NCBI RefSeq assembly: GCF_018614615.1
Contig: NZ_JAGGOK010000035.1
Coordinates: forward strand, 1-64,000
Length of the DNA stretch: 64,000 nucleotides
Reading direction: 5' to 3'
Source of the DNA: Streptomyces sp. ISL-100
GTDB taxonomy: Bacteria > Actinomycetota > Actinomycetes > Streptomycetales > Streptomycetaceae
The notes beneath the pieces were generated by a model. The model worked only from the letters and a program-made list of their open reading frames with translations, was not told where the DNA came from and made no database searches. The position numbers and the translations under genes were made by a program. Below are positions 41,455 to 51,850 of this stretch, one piece after another (the stretch's first letter is position 1; the number at the start of each line of letters is the position of its first letter).

Positions 41455-42879
41455 GTGCCGGAGCGCAAAACATGGCAGCTCGCGACGATCGCAGCTGTGA
41501 CCGGTCTCGCCCTCTCTGCCGGGGCGGTGGCCGCAGCAGGCCCCTGGGACTCCGGTCAGCGTAAGGCCGAGCGGGCGTGGGCCGCCTCCCAGGACCGTAC
41601 GGGTGGCGCACATCACGAGTTCCCGGCGCGTGCCGTCCCCGCACCCGCCCCCAGCGCGCCCGGCGTGCTCACCGCGCTCGGCGCCCCCGTGCCGCCGCCC
41701 GCCGAGAGCGGCCTCGCGGACGCCCTGGATCCGCTGCTGCGCGACCCCGCCCTCGGCACGCTGCGTACCGCGTCGGTCATCGACACCGCGACCGGCACGC
41801 AGGTGTACGGGAAGGGGGACGCGGAGGCGATGATTCCGGCGTCCACCATCAAAATCGCGACATCGGTCGCCGCACTCTCCGCCCTCGGCCCCGACCACCG
41901 CATCGCCACCACCGTCATCGCGACCCCCGACGGCAAGAAGACCGTCCTCGTCGGCGGCGGCGATCCGACGCTGGACCGGGACGCCCTCGCCTCCCTGGCC
42001 GACGACACCGCGCGGGCGCTGCGGGACCGGGGCGTCGGCGAGACCGAGCTCGCGTACGACGCCTCGCTCTACTCGGGACCCGAGCGCCACCCCATCGGCC
42101 CCAACCCCAACATCAGCCCCGTCAGCCCCCTGATGATCGAGGAGGGCCGGCTCGACGGCTCCCGCAGCGGCCCCGCCCCGCGCAGCGCCGACCCCGCGGG
42201 CGACGCCGCCCGCGCCTTCGCGGAGATGCTGCGCGAGCGCGGCATCAAGGGGAAGGGCGACCCCGCATCCGGCAAGGGCCCGCACGACGCGGAACCGGTG
42301 GCCAGGGCCCTCTCCGCGCCCCTGTCCGCCCTCGTCGAGCGCACCCTTACCAACAGCGACAACGACCTCGCCGAGTCCCTGGCCCGCCAGACGGCACTCG
42401 CCTCGGACGAGCCGGCCAGTTTCGAAGGCGCGGGCAAGGCCGTCGAGTCCTGGCTGAAGAAGCTCCAACTGCCGCTGTCCGGCGCCCGTTTCGCCGACGG
42501 AAGCGGCCTGGACCGCGACGACCGGATGTCCGCCGCCCTGCTGGCCGGCCTCCTCGCCCGCGCCGCCGACCCCGCCCGCCCCGCACTGCGCCCCGTCCTC
42601 ACCGGCCTGCCGGTGGCCGGATTCAGCGGCACCCTGAAGAGCCGGTACACCAACGACTCACCGGGTACGGGCATGGTCCGCGCCAAGACCGGCACGCTGA
42701 CCGGCGTGAACACACTGGCCGGCACCGTCGTCGACGCGGACGGCCGGCTCCTGTCCTTCGCCTTCCTCACCTCCGGCACCACAGGCCCCGACGGGGCCCA
42801 GTCCGCCCTGGACCGCCTGGCCTCCACGATCGCCAACTGCGGCTGCGAGCCGTCCGCGGGGCGGCCCGGACGCACGTGA
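41455..42879 (+). CDS. dacB: D-Ala-D-Ala carboxypeptidase/endopeptidase (PBP4 type)
   Basis: The 474-residue class C low-molecular-weight PBP has an N-terminal signal/anchor (about 7-28). SxxK is Ser130/Lys133 in ASTIKIA, SxN is Ser301-Asp302-Asn303, and KTG is Lys411-Thr412-Gly413. It trims or cleaves peptidoglycan stem peptides outside the membrane. The GTG start at 41455 follows AAAGGGG. It is divergent from ppa and next to the metalloprotease and tilS, as in other Streptomyces. Confidence 0.93.
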   Translation: MPERKTWQLATIAAVTGLALSAGAVAAAGPWDSGQRKAERAWAASQDRTGGAHHEFPARAVPAPAPSAPGVLTALGAPVPPPAESGLADALDPLLRDPALGTLRTASVIDTATGTQVYGKGDAEAMIPASTIKIATSVAALSALGPDHRIATTVIATPDGKKTVLVGGGDPTLDRDALASLADDTARALRDRGVGETELAYDASLYSGPERHPIGPNPNISPVSPLMIEEGRLDGSRSGPAPRSADPAGDAARAFAEMLRERGIKGKGDPASGKGPHDAEPVARALSAPLSALVERTLTNSDNDLAESLARQTALASDEPASFEGAGKAVESWLKKLQLPLSGARFADGSGLDRDDRMSAALLAGLLARAADPARPALRPVLTGLPVAGFSGTLKSRYTNDSPGTGMVRAKTGTLTGVNTLAGTVVDADGRLLSFAFLTSGTTGPDGAQSALDRLASTIANCGCEPSAGRPGRT

Positions 42880-42955
42880 ACCCCGAGGAACCTCAGGGGT
42901 ACAGGTGGAGCACAACACCTCTCCGCGGGCCGGGTCGACAACGTACGGTTGACGC

Positions 42956-44074
42956 ATGACGAGCATCGGTGGTGCGGAGATGGTCGACTGGAACCTCGCG
43001 GTGGCGACCGCGACCCGACTGGTGAGGCCAGGCCCCGACGTGACCCGGGACGAGGCGCGAGCCGTCGTCGCCGAGCTCCGCCGGCACGCCAAGGCCTCCG
43101 AGGAGCACGTCCGTGGCTTCACGCGGATGATCCCCGAAGGGCACGCGCCCCAGGACACCCCGGTCCTCGTGGTCGACCGGGCCGGCTGGATCAGGGCGAA
43201 CGTCGCCGGATTCAGGGAGGTCCTGCGGCCGCTCCTCGACAAGATGCAGGAACGCAGGGGCACCGGGCCCGGCGGCGCCGTGCTCGGTGCGGTCGGCGGC
43301 AAGGTGACCGGCGTAGAGGTCGGCATGCTGCTGTCCTTCCTCGCCTCACGCGTCCTCGGACAGTACGAGACGTTCGCCCCGCCCTCCCGCGAGCTCCCCG
43401 CCGGCACCGGCGGCGGCCGCCTGCTGCTCGTCGCCCCGAACATCGTGCACGTCGAGCGGGAGCTCGAAGTCCACCCGCACGACTTCCGGCTCTGGGTCTG
43501 CCTGCACGAGGAGACCCACCGCACCCAGTTCACGGCCGTGCCCTGGCTGCGCGACCACCTGGAGGGCGAAATCCAGTCGTTCCTCGGCGAGACCGAGGTC
43601 GACCCGATGACGGTCCTGGAGCGCCTGCGCGAGGCGGCCCAGTTACTGGCCGGCGGCCGCCCCGAGGGTGAGGCTGGCGAGGACGGCGGCCGCAGCCTCG
43701 TCGAGATCGTCCAGACCCCCGCCCAGCGCGAGATCCTGAGCCGCCTGACCGCCGTCATGTCGTTGCTCGAAGGCCACGCCGACTTCGTGATGGACGGCGT
43801 GGGGCCCGACGTGGTGCCGTCCGTCGCCGAGATCCGCGAGAAGTTCCAGCAGCGCAGGGCCCGCGGCGCCAGCCGCCTGGACCTGGCTCTGCGCAAGCTG
43901 CTCGGCCTGGACGCCAAGCTCCGGCAGTACCGTGACGGTGAGCGTTTTGCACGGGCTGTGGTGGAGGAGGTCGGAATGGACGGCTTCAACCGGGTCTGGA
44001 CCTCCCCGAACACGCTCCCCACGAAGGCGGAGATCGCCAAACCGGCGGACTGGGTCGCGCGGGTGCACCGATAG
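42956..44074 (+). CDS. zinc-dependent metalloprotease (F420-associated family)
   Basis: The 372-residue protein has HEETH (His184, Glu185, His188) in WVCLHEETHRTQFTAVPWLR and later SLLEGHADFVMDGVG, the third ligand region. This is the actinomycete family often named zinc-dependent metalloprotease or F420-associated hydrolase; true substrate unknown. It contains a TTA codon at 43643 (residue 230), unusual for a conserved housekeeping-type gene in Streptomyces. Between dacB and tilS. Confidence 0.88.
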   Translation: MTSIGGAEMVDWNLAVATATRLVRPGPDVTRDEARAVVAELRRHAKASEEHVRGFTRMIPEGHAPQDTPVLVVDRAGWIRANVAGFREVLRPLLDKMQERRGTGPGGAVLGAVGGKVTGVEVGMLLSFLASRVLGQYETFAPPSRELPAGTGGGRLLLVAPNIVHVERELEVHPHDFRLWVCLHEETHRTQFTAVPWLRDHLEGEIQSFLGETEVDPMTVLERLREAAQLLAGGRPEGEAGEDGGRSLVEIVQTPAQREILSRLTAVMSLLEGHADFVMDGVGPDVVPSVAEIREKFQQRRARGASRLDLALRKLLGLDAKLRQYRDGERFARAVVEEVGMDGFNRVWTSPNTLPTKAEIAKPADWVARVHR

Positions 44075-44261
44075 GACAGGGTCATAATCCGGCTGCGGCC
44101 GACGGCAGGAGAACGCCCTCCTAATCACCCATCCGAGGGACCGTGAGCGGTGGGTAGGCGTGCGATGCTCGGGGAATGGCTCGGCTCTGTCACCATCGAC
44201 GCACTCTGAGTGACTGGCTTCTCCTCCCGAGGCACCCCAACTTCATCGAAGGGCACCGGAC

Positions 44262-45287
44262 ATGGGTCCCCATCCTGCGGTCGCAGCGATACGCCTGGCG
44301 GTCCGCCGCGTACTCCACGACGTACTCAACGACATCACCGCCCCCGACAACCTCACGCCCCCGCACGAGCCGCCGCCCCCGCCGCTCGTGCTGGTGGCAT
44401 GCTCCGGCGGCGCCGACTCCATGGCGCTCGCCTCCGCCCTCGCCTTCGAGGCGCCCAAGCTCGGCATCCGGGCCGGCGGCGTCACGGTCGACCACGGCCT
44501 CCAGGAAGGCTCCGACAGGCGGGCCGCCGAGGTCGTCAACCGCCTCGCCGCGCTGCGCCTCGAACCGGTCGAGGCCGTCGCGGTGACCGTCGGCCGTGAC
44601 GGCGGCCCCGAAGCGGCCGCCCGCGACGCCCGCTACGCCGCGCTGGACGCCGCCGCCGAGCGCCACGGCGCCGCCGCCGTCCTGCTCGGCCACACCCGCG
44701 ACGACCAGGCGGAGACGGTTCTGCTCGGCCTCGCCCGCGGCTCCGGCATCCGCTCGCTGTCCGGCATGGCCGCCGTGACCGGCGCGGGGCGCTACCGCAG
44801 GCCCTTCCTCCAGATCGACCGGCAGACCGCCCGCAAGGCCTGCATGGTGCAGTCGCTGCCCGTCTGGGACGACCCGCACAACACCGACCCCGCCTACACC
44901 CGCTCCCGGCTGCGCCACGACGGGCTGCCCGCCCTGGAGAAGGCGCTCGGCAAAGGAGTCGTCGAGGCCCTCGCCAGGACCGCGCAGCTCTCCCGCGACG
45001 ATGCCGACGCCCTGGACGACTGGGCCGCCGAGGCGGACGCCTCCGTACGGGACGCATCGGGCCAGCTGGAGTGCGTCAAGCTCTACGCCTTGCCCCCCGC
45101 CGTACGCCGCCGGATCCTGCGCCGGGCGGCCATCTCCGCCGGCTCACCGGCCGGATCCCTCTTCGCGCGGCACGTCGAAGAAGTTGACCGGCTGATCACC
45201 GGCTGGCGCGGGCAAGGGGTCATCAACCTCCCCGGCCGGGTGGAGGCGCAGCGGCAGGGTGGCAGACTGGTCATCCGGCAGGGCTGA
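44262..45287 (+). CDS. tilS: tRNA(Ile)-lysidine synthetase
   Basis: The 341-residue enzyme has the PP-loop SGGADSMAL (about 47-55), the family segments [17 protein letters not shown] and [13 protein letters not shown], and a TilS substrate-binding domain behind it (about 235-340). It converts cytidine 34 of tRNA-Ile(CAU) to lysidine, which is needed to read AUA. Conserved neighbour of hpt and ftsH. Confidence 0.95.
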   Translation: MGPHPAVAAIRLAVRRVLHDVLNDITAPDNLTPPHEPPPPPLVLVACSGGADSMALASALAFEAPKLGIRAGGVTVDHGLQEGSDRRAAEVVNRLAALRLEPVEAVAVTVGRDGGPEAAARDARYAALDAAAERHGAAAVLLGHTRDDQAETVLLGLARGSGIRSLSGMAAVTGAGRYRRPFLQIDRQTARKACMVQSLPVWDDPHNTDPAYTRSRLRHDGLPALEKALGKGVVEALARTAQLSRDDADALDDWAAEADASVRDASGQLECVKLYALPPAVRRRILRRAAISAGSPAGSLFARHVEEVDRLITGWRGQGVINLPGRVEAQRQGGRLVIRQG

Positions 45288-45307
45288 TGCGCTGAAGCAC
45301 TACGAAA

Positions 45308-45871
45308 GTGACCCCGGTGGACGAGAAGGACATGGGCACCGACCTCAAGTCGGTGCTCATCACCAAGGAAGAAATCGACGCGAAGCTGGCCGAGCTGGCC
45401 GCGAAGATCGATGCGGAGTACGCGGGCAAGGACCTGCTCATCGTGGGTGTCCTCAAGGGCGCCGTCATGGTGATGGCCGACCTGGCACGCGCGCTGTCCA
45501 CCCCCGTCACGATGGACTGGATGGCGGTCTCGTCGTACGGCGCGGGCACCCAGTCGTCCGGCGTGGTCCGCATCCTCAAGGACCTCGACACCGACATCAA
45601 GGGCAAGCACGTCCTGATCGTCGAGGACATCATCGACTCGGGTCTGACGCTCTCCTGGCTGCTGTCGAACCTCGGATCGCGTGAGCCCGCGTCCCTGAAC
45701 GTCTGCACGCTGCTGCGCAAGCCCGAGGCGGCGAAGGTCACGCTCGACGTGAAGTGGGTCGGCTTCGACATTCCCAATGAGTTTGTCGTCGGCTACGGCC
45801 TGGATTACGCCGAGAAGCACCGGAATCTGCCTTTCGTCGGAACTCTCGCCCCGCACGTCTACGGCGGCTGA
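45308..45871 (+). CDS. hpt: hypoxanthine phosphoribosyltransferase
   Basis: The 187-residue enzyme salvages hypoxanthine and guanine with PRPP. PRPP motif [14 protein letters not shown] is intact (about 111-124), along with [11 protein letters not shown]. Start is uncertain: GTG 45308, GTG 45317 and ATG 45332 are all in frame; the extra N-terminal residues VDEKDMG match Streptomyces orthologues, favouring one of the GTGs. Confidence 0.94.
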   Translation: MTPVDEKDMGTDLKSVLITKEEIDAKLAELAAKIDAEYAGKDLLIVGVLKGAVMVMADLARALSTPVTMDWMAVSSYGAGTQSSGVVRILKDLDTDIKGKHVLIVEDIIDSGLTLSWLLSNLGSREPASLNVCTLLRKPEAAKVTLDVKWVGFDIPNEFVVGYGLDYAEKHRNLPFVGTLAPHVYGG

Positions 45872-46041
45872 GCCGGGAACCTCCACCCATGCCCCGGCGT
45901 TGGAGCATGGGAAGGCAGGTTCGTCAGCCGTCCCCGGCAGCCGCGGGTGACAATGCTGGGGTACCGTCCGAAGAACAGTCTTTTTAAACAGCAGCATTTA
46001 CCTACGGGCAGGAGGGACGGGGCGACTACCGCCCCGTATGG

Positions 46042-48075
46042 ATGGACGTGAAGCGATACTTCCGTGGGCCGGTCATGTGGATCGTGCTGGCCGTCCTCGC
46101 CGTGGTCGTGTTGATGCAGGTTGTCGGCTCGTCCGGCGGCTACAAGACGGTGGACACTGCCGAGGTCGTCCAGGCGATCGACAAGAACCAGGTCAAGCAG
46201 GCCAAGCTGACGACCGGTGACGAACAAGTCATCAAGGTCGAGCTGAAGGACGGCCAGAAGGTCAAGGACAGCAGCAAGATCCAGGCGAGCTACATCGGCG
46301 ACCAGGGCGTCGCGCTCGCCAACAAGCTGCAGTCGAAGTTCGACAGCGGGGACATCGACAAGGGCTACACGGTCTCCCCCTCCAAGCAGAATCCGTTCGT
46401 CGGGATCCTGCTCTCCCTGCTCCCCTTTGTCCTCATCGTTGTCGTCTTCCTGTTCCTGATGAATCAGATGCAGGGCGGCGGCTCCCGGGTCATGCAGTTC
46501 GGGAAGTCCAAGGCGAAACTCATCACCAAGGACACCCCGAAGACGACGTTCGCCGATGTGGCGGGCGCCGACGAGGCGGTCGAGGAGCTCCACGAGATCA
46601 AGGAGTTCCTGCAGGAGCCGGCGAAGTTCCAGGCCGTCGGCGCCAAGATCCCCAAGGGTGTGCTGCTGTACGGCCCGCCCGGTACGGGCAAGACGCTGCT
46701 CGCGCGTGCTGTCGCGGGCGAGGCCGGCGTTCCGTTCTACTCGATCTCCGGTTCCGACTTCGTCGAGATGTTCGTCGGTGTCGGTGCCTCCCGTGTGCGT
46801 GACCTCTTCGAGCAGGCCAAGGCTAACGCCCCGGCGATCGTCTTCGTCGACGAGATCGACGCCGTCGGCCGCCACCGCGGCGCCGGCATGGGCGGCGGTC
46901 ACGACGAGCGCGAGCAGACGCTGAACCAGTTGCTCGTCGAGATGGACGGCTTCGACGTGAAGGGCGGCGTCATCCTGATCGCCGCCACGAACCGGCCGGA
47001 CATCCTCGACCCGGCGCTGCTGCGTCCGGGCCGCTTCGACCGGCAGATCGCGGTCGACCGTCCGGACCTCATGGGCCGTCTCGAGATCCTCAAGGTGCAC
47101 GCCAAGGGCAAGCCCGTCACGCCGGACGTCGACCTTCGGGCCGTCGCCCGCCGTACGCCCGGCTTCACCGGCGCCGACCTGGCGAACGTGCTGAACGAAG
47201 CCGCGCTGCTGACCGCCCGTAGTGACAAGAAGCTGGTCGACAACCACTCCTTGGACGAGGCGATCGACCGCGTCGTGGCCGGACCGCAGAAGCGGACCCG
47301 GATCATGAGCGAGAAGGAAAAGAAGATCACCGCGTACCACGAGGGCGGACACGCCCTGGTCGCGGCGGCTTCTCCGAACAGCGACCCGGTGCACAAGGTC
47401 ACCATCCTGTCCCGCGGGCGTGCCCTCGGTTACACGATGGTGCTCCCGGACGAGGACAAGTACTCGACCACGCGCAACGAGATGCTGGACCAGCTCGCCT
47501 ACATGATGGGCGGCCGTGCGGCCGAGGAACTGGTGTTCCACGACCCGACCACGGGCGCTTCGAACGACATCGAGAAGGCCACCGCCACGGCCCGCGCGAT
47601 GGTCACGCAGTACGGCATGACCGAGCGCCTCGGCGCGATCAAGTTCGGCCAGGACGGCTCCGAGCCGTTCCTCGGCCGTGACATGGGTCACCAGCGCGAC
47701 TACTCGGAAGAGGTCGCCGCGCTGGTCGACGAAGAGGTCAAGAAGCTCATCGAGACCGCGCACAACGAGGCGTGGGAGATCCTCGTCGAGAACCGCGACG
47801 TTCTCGACAACCTGGTTCTGGCCCTCCTGGAGAAGGAGACGCTGAACAAGGAGGAGATCGCCGAGATCTTCAGCCCGATCGTGAAGCGCCCGGCCCGCCC
47901 CGCGTGGACCGGTTCTTCCCGCCGTATGCCGTCCACGCGGCCGCCGGTGCTTTCCCCGAAGGAGCTCTCCCTCACCAATGGCGCCACTGCCAACGGCGCG
48001 ACTCCCGCGGTGACGGCCGGCTCCGTGGAAACCCCGGCCACCGAGGCGATCCCCGAGGAGCGCCCCGAGAGCTGA
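46042..48075 (+). CDS. ftsH: ATP-dependent zinc metalloprotease FtsH
   Basis: The 677-residue membrane AAA+ protease has two N-terminal helices (about 10-28 and 114-137), Walker A GPPGTGKT at 211-218, Walker B VFVDEID near 268, and the HEGGH zinc site (His433, Glu434, His437). It degrades membrane and short-lived cytosolic proteins. The last ~50 residues are a Pro/Thr/Ala-rich tail. Strong terminator follows. Confidence 0.97.
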   Translation: MDVKRYFRGPVMWIVLAVLAVVVLMQVVGSSGGYKTVDTAEVVQAIDKNQVKQAKLTTGDEQVIKVELKDGQKVKDSSKIQASYIGDQGVALANKLQSKFDSGDIDKGYTVSPSKQNPFVGILLSLLPFVLIVVVFLFLMNQMQGGGSRVMQFGKSKAKLITKDTPKTTFADVAGADEAVEELHEIKEFLQEPAKFQAVGAKIPKGVLLYGPPGTGKTLLARAVAGEAGVPFYSISGSDFVEMFVGVGASRVRDLFEQAKANAPAIVFVDEIDAVGRHRGAGMGGGHDEREQTLNQLLVEMDGFDVKGGVILIAATNRPDILDPALLRPGRFDRQIAVDRPDLMGRLEILKVHAKGKPVTPDVDLRAVARRTPGFTGADLANVLNEAALLTARSDKKLVDNHSLDEAIDRVVAGPQKRTRIMSEKEKKITAYHEGGHALVAAASPNSDPVHKVTILSRGRALGYTMVLPDEDKYSTTRNEMLDQLAYMMGGRAAEELVFHDPTTGASNDIEKATATARAMVTQYGMTERLGAIKFGQDGSEPFLGRDMGHQRDYSEEVAALVDEEVKKLIETAHNEAWEILVENRDVLDNLVLALLEKETLNKEEIAEIFSPIVKRPARPAWTGSSRRMPSTRPPVLSPKELSLTNGATANGATPAVTAGSVETPATEAIPEERPES

Positions 48076-48106
48076 TCATTCCGGCCCCGCGGGGCCCGGA
48101 ATGGAT

Positions 48107-48142
48107 GCCGCGTCCCCCAGGTTTTAGCCTGGGGGACGCGGC
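48107..48142 (+). terminator. ftsH terminator, 15-bp perfect stem
   Basis: GCCGCGTCCCCCAGG and CCTGGGGGACGCGGC pair without mismatch around a 6-base loop, followed by ATTTTCG. About 30 bases after the ftsH stop and 55 before folE. Confidence 0.9.
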
Positions 48143-48196
48143 ATTTTCGTACGTCCGCACGTTTGCGGCATGTGAAAGCACAGGAACGAGGCACAG

Positions 48197-48802
48197 ATGA
48201 CCGACCCGGTGACGTTGGACGGCGAAGGATCAATCGGCGAGTTCGACGAGAAGCGGGCCGAGAACGCCGTACGTGAGCTCCTCATCTCGATCGGAGAGGA
48301 CCCCGACCGAGAAGGGCTGCGGGCAACGCCGGGGCGCGTTGCGCGGGCGTACAAGGAGATATTCGCCGGCCTGTGGCAGCAGCCCGAGGACGTGCTGACG
48401 ACGACGTTCGACCTGGGTCACGACGAGATGATCCTGGTCAAGGACATCGAGGTCTTCAGCACGTGTGAACACCACCTGGTCCCGTTCCGCGGAGTCGCCC
48501 ACGTCGGCTACATCCCGGCGAACAGCGGCAAGATCACCGGCCTGTCCAAGCTGGCGCGGCTGGTCGACGTCTACGCCCGCCGCCCGCAGGTGCAGGAGCG
48601 GCTCACGACGCAGATCGCCGATTCGCTGATGGACATCCTGGAGCCGCGCGGGGTGATCGTGGTCATCGAGTGCGAGCACATGTGCATGTCGATGCGCGGC
48701 ATCCGCAAGCCCGGTGCGAAGACCATCACCTCCGCGGTGCGCGGGCAGCTGAGGGACTCGGCGACGCGCAACGAGGCGATGAGCCTGATCATGGCCCGCT
48801 GA
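48197..48802 (+). CDS. folE: GTP cyclohydrolase I
   Basis: The 201-residue enzyme makes dihydroneopterin triphosphate from GTP. It has TCEHHLVPF (zinc Cys and His) and [13 protein letters not shown] (second zinc Cys), [13 protein letters not shown] for substrate. First step of the folate path whose other genes are on the facing strand (folP, folB, folK). Confidence 0.97.
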   Translation: MTDPVTLDGEGSIGEFDEKRAENAVRELLISIGEDPDREGLRATPGRVARAYKEIFAGLWQQPEDVLTTTFDLGHDEMILVKDIEVFSTCEHHLVPFRGVAHVGYIPANSGKITGLSKLARLVDVYARRPQVQERLTTQIADSLMDILEPRGVIVVIECEHMCMSMRGIRKPGAKTITSAVRGQLRDSATRNEAMSLIMAR

Positions 48803-48813
48803 CCGGCTCAGGC

Positions 48814-49299
48814 TCAGGCGGCGCGGGCCGTGCCCCCGTTGTCTTCGTCCTCGGGGAGCTTGCAGACTCGCTCCAGGAAGAACGCCGCCGCGACGACGCC
48901 CGCGCCCGCCAGGACCGCCAGGCCCGCGTAGATGGCCTGGTCCCGGCGGGCGGGGACGTCGAGGCTGTTCATCAGCAGATGGACGCCCACGCCGCCGTAC
49001 ATCCCGCAGACCAGCGACGCGACGAGCGCGCTCGCCTGGCCGAATACCACCGCGCGGGCCGCCATCAGCGGCTCCACGCCCTTGGCGCCCGGCCGGCGCT
49101 CGCGCTGGGCGCGCAGCCGGGAGCGGATCGACAGCGCGGTCGCGAGCAGGACGACGGCGATCACGGCCAGCACGACGGGGGCCGCGAGCGGCACGCTCGG
49201 CAGCGTGCCGAACGTGTCCCAGAGCTGGGCGCCGCCCCAGGAGAGGACGCCTGCCACGGCGAAGAGACCGGCCAGTACGCCGAGCCGAAGTTGCTTCAC
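48814..49299 (-). CDS. DUF3180 membrane protein
   Basis: The 161-residue protein has four predicted helices (about 5-25, 38-58, 82-105, 120-145) with a basic loop between the second and third (SIRSRLRAQRERRPGAKG). DUF3180 proteins follow folK in many actinomycetes; function unknown. It is 69 bases after folK, likely the end of the minus-strand fol operon. Confidence 0.88.
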   Translation of the reverse strand: MKQLRLGVLAGLFAVAGVLSWGGAQLWDTFGTLPSVPLAAPVVLAVIAVVLLATALSIRSRLRAQRERRPGAKGVEPLMAARAVVFGQASALVASLVCGMYGGVGVHLLMNSLDVPARRDQAIYAGLAVLAGAGVVAAAFFLERVCKLPEDEDNGGTARAA

Positions 49300-49368
49300 C
49301 GAGAGTGCCCCTCACATCGGTTCATGTCGCAGCCGGTCATGATCACTGCCAGTCGGTCACTTTAACGA

Positions 49369-49968
49369 CTACTCGGGCAGCCGGAGTTCCAGATCGGGGC
49401 GGGGGAGTACGCCATGGGCGCCGACGCCGTTGAGCAGGTCGGCGACGGGGCCGCGGCCGGGCAGCTGTGCCTCCGGCTCCACGTCGTGCCACGGGGCGAG
49501 GACGAAGGCGCGTTCGTGGGCGCGGGGGTGCGGGAGGGTGAGGAGAGGGTCCTCGGACACCACATCGGCGTACGCCACGATGTCCACGTCGATCGTGCGC
49601 GGGCCCCAGCGCTCCTGCCGGACCCGGTCGAAGGCTTCCTCGATGGCCTGGCCGCGCTCCAGCAGGGAGGACGGCGGCAGGGTGGTCTTGATCAGGACGA
49701 CCGCGTTGAAGTACGACGGCTGGGTGCCGGGGTCGACGCCCCAGGGCTCCGTCTCGTACACCGGAGAGACGGCCTTGACCCGCAGGCCCGGCGTGTCCTC
49801 CAGGGCGTCGATCGCGCCCTGGATGGTCTCCAGGCGGTTGCCCAGATTCGAGCCGAGGGAGATCACGGCCCGTTTCGGGTTGGACAGTGTGATGTCCGCG
49901 GCGTCCACCTGTTCCACCACGGAGGCGGGCACCGGCTGCACCGTCGGGTCGCTCTGGGTGGGGTTCAT
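49369..49968 (-). CDS. folK: 6-hydroxymethyl-dihydropterin pyrophosphokinase
   Basis: The 199-residue enzyme has SLGSNLGNR at the start of the domain, NAVVLIKTTLPPSSLL, and the signature RTIDVDIVAYADV. About 30 extra N-terminal residues precede the domain. ATG 49968 overlaps the folB stop (ATGA), so the two are coupled. Confidence 0.95.
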   Translation of the reverse strand: MNPTQSDPTVQPVPASVVEQVDAADITLSNPKRAVISLGSNLGNRLETIQGAIDALEDTPGLRVKAVSPVYETEPWGVDPGTQPSYFNAVVLIKTTLPPSSLLERGQAIEEAFDRVRQERWGPRTIDVDIVAYADVVSEDPLLTLPHPRAHERAFVLAPWHDVEPEAQLPGRGPVADLLNGVGAHGVLPRPDLELRLPE

Positions 49969-50324
49969 ACTCGGCTCCGGGTGATGGTGATGGTCACGTC
50001 GTCGAAGGGGACCGTGATCGGGGCGTCCGGCTTGTGGACGCAGACCTCGACCTCCTTCACCCCGTCGTGCTTGAGGCACTGCTGGGCGATCCGCTCAGCG
50101 AGCGTCTCGATCAGATCCACCGGTTCGCCCTGGACGACGTCCACGACTTCCTCCGCCACGACGCCGTAGTGCACGGTCTTCGCCAGGTCGTCGTCGGCCG
50201 CCGCGGGGCGGGTGTCGAGGCCGAGAACCAGGTCCACGATGAAGGTCTGGCCTTCCTCACGCTCCCGGGGGAACACGCCGTGGTGCCCACGGGCCTTGAG
50301 GCCGCGCAGCGCGACACGATCCAC
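49965..50324 (-). CDS. folB: dihydroneopterin aldolase
   Basis: The 119-residue enzyme (MDRVALRGLKARGHHGVFPREREEGQ) forms the octameric aldolase of folate synthesis. GTG 50324 follows AGGAG by 9 bases. A 191-base gap (50325-50515) separates it from the NTF2-like gene; it holds a weak relative of the intergenic repeat and perhaps a promoter. Confidence 0.95.
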   Translation of the reverse strand: MDRVALRGLKARGHHGVFPREREEGQTFIVDLVLGLDTRPAAADDDLAKTVHYGVVAEEVVDVVQGEPVDLIETLAERIAQQCLKHDGVKEVEVCVHKPDAPITVPFDDVTITITRSRV

Positions 50325-50515
50325 GCGAATCACTCCTGCTGTCGTAGAGAAAACGAGGGCGCTGCCGAGTGCGGTCGGCACGCCACCCTCACCCGAATCT
50401 ACCTGCGAGCACTGACACCGGGCGCCCATGGGGGCTATGGACAGAAGCTGGTGGGGCTGGTAGCCGCCCCTACCCAGGGGCTCCGGACGCCAACCTTCCC
50501 CAGGCCCCTACCCAC

Positions 50516-50968
50516 TCAGGCGGGGGACTCGTCGTCCTCGTCCTCACCGTTTTCGGTCAGAACGGGGGAGCCGTGGTGCGACCACAGTCTCCAGCCGTCC
50601 TCTGTGCGACGGAACACATTGGTAGCCACGATGAGCTGTCCGACCAGCGGGCCGAGTTCGCCCGCCTCCTCGGCCGGGCCGCCGCTCAGCGTGTTCTCGG
50701 TGCACACCACCAGGGCGGTGTCACCCAGGACGTTCACCTGCACGTCTGTGAGAAAGAACTGGATGTACTCCGTGTTCGCCATGATCAGGGCGTACGAGCG
50801 CAACACCTCGCCGCGCCCCGAAAGCACCGGCCAGCCCGGGTGGACGCAGGAGATCTCGTCGTCCAGCCAGAGCACCGACAGCTCTTCGAAGTCGCCGCGT
50901 TCCACGGCCTCGTAGAACGCGGTATTGGCCTGTTCGACCTGCTCTACGTCCGTGCGCGCGCGGCTCAC
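50516..50968 (-). CDS. NTF2/SnoaL-like protein in the fol operon
   Basis: The 150-residue cone-fold protein (EQVEQANTAFYEAVERGDFEEL, then ISCVHPGWPVLSGRGEVLRSY, WRLWSHHGSPVL) lies between folP and folB. Its GTG start overlaps the folP stop (GTGA). Such DUF4440/SnoaL-like proteins bind small molecules; why one is coupled to folP is unknown. Confidence 0.88.
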   Translation of the reverse strand: MSRARTDVEQVEQANTAFYEAVERGDFEELSVLWLDDEISCVHPGWPVLSGRGEVLRSYALIMANTEYIQFFLTDVQVNVLGDTALVVCTENTLSGGPAEEAGELGPLVGQLIVATNVFRRTEDGWRLWSHHGSPVLTENGEDEDDESPA

Positions 50969-51834
50969 AGGGCTCCTTCTACGGCTCTGGCGACCCGTAC
51001 GGCGTCGGCGGTCGCCCGTACCTCGTGGACGCGCACCGCCCAGGCGCCCTCGTGGGCGGCGATGGCGGAGACGGCGGCGGTGGCCGCGTCCCGTTCTCTG
51101 GCGGGTGGCGGGGTGGCCCCGTCGCCCGCGTCGGCCGCGAGTACGTGGCCGAGGAACCGCTTGCGGGAGGCGGCCACCAGGAGGGGGCGGCCGAGGGCGC
51201 GCAGCTCGGCGAGATGGGCGACCAGGGCCAGGTCGTGCCCGGCCTGTTTGGCGAAGCCGAGGCCCGGATCGATGACGATGCGCTCGGGGGCGATGCCGCC
51301 GGCGATGACGGCTTCCATGCGCGCGCGCAGTTCGGACACGACCTCGCCGACCACGTCGGCGTACACCGCGCGGCTGTTCATCTGCTCGCTGAAGCCGCGC
51401 CAGTGCATGACGACGAAGGGCGCTCCGGCCGCCGCGACGGCCGGGATCATGGCGGGGTCGGCGAGGCCGCCGCTGACGTCGTTGACCAGGACGGCCCCAG
51501 CGGCGACGGCCCGCTCGGCGACGGCGGCGCGCATGGTGTCCACGGAGACGGTGACGCCCTCGGAGGCGAGACCGCGCACGACGGGGATCACGCGCTTCAG
51601 CTCTTCGTCGGCGTCGACGCGGGAGGCGCCGGGGCGGGTCGACTCACCGCCGACGTCGATGAGGTCGGCTCCCTCGGCGACGAGGTCGAGGCCGCGCTTG
51701 ACGGCGGCGGTCGTGTCGAACCAGCGCCCGCCGTCGGAGAAGGAGTCGGGCGTCACATTGACGACCCCCATCACCGCACAGCGGTCCCACTGAGGCAGAC
51801 CCTCGATCCGGCCACGCGTGCGCAACGTACTCAT
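50965..51834 (-). CDS. folP: dihydropteroate synthase
   Basis: The 289-residue TIM barrel has NVTPDSFSDGG, GGESTRPGAS, VLVNDVSGG and DPGLGFAK, all active-site loops. It joins p-aminobenzoate to hydroxymethyl-dihydropterin and is the sulfonamide target. First gene of the minus-strand folP-NTF2-folB-folK-DUF3180 unit. Confidence 0.97.
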   Translation of the reverse strand: MSTLRTRGRIEGLPQWDRCAVMGVVNVTPDSFSDGGRWFDTTAAVKRGLDLVAEGADLIDVGGESTRPGASRVDADEELKRVIPVVRGLASEGVTVSVDTMRAAVAERAVAAGAVLVNDVSGGLADPAMIPAVAAAGAPFVVMHWRGFSEQMNSRAVYADVVGEVVSELRARMEAVIAGGIAPERIVIDPGLGFAKQAGHDLALVAHLAELRALGRPLLVAASRKRFLGHVLAADAGDGATPPPARERDAATAAVSAIAAHEGAWAVRVHEVRATADAVRVARAVEGAL

Positions 51835-51850
51835 GCGTCCAGCGTAGGCG

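Noticed and set aside
45859..47763. 634-codon minus-strand frame opposite ftsH
   Set aside because: ftsH on the plus strand is unambiguous; the antisense frame is a shadow.
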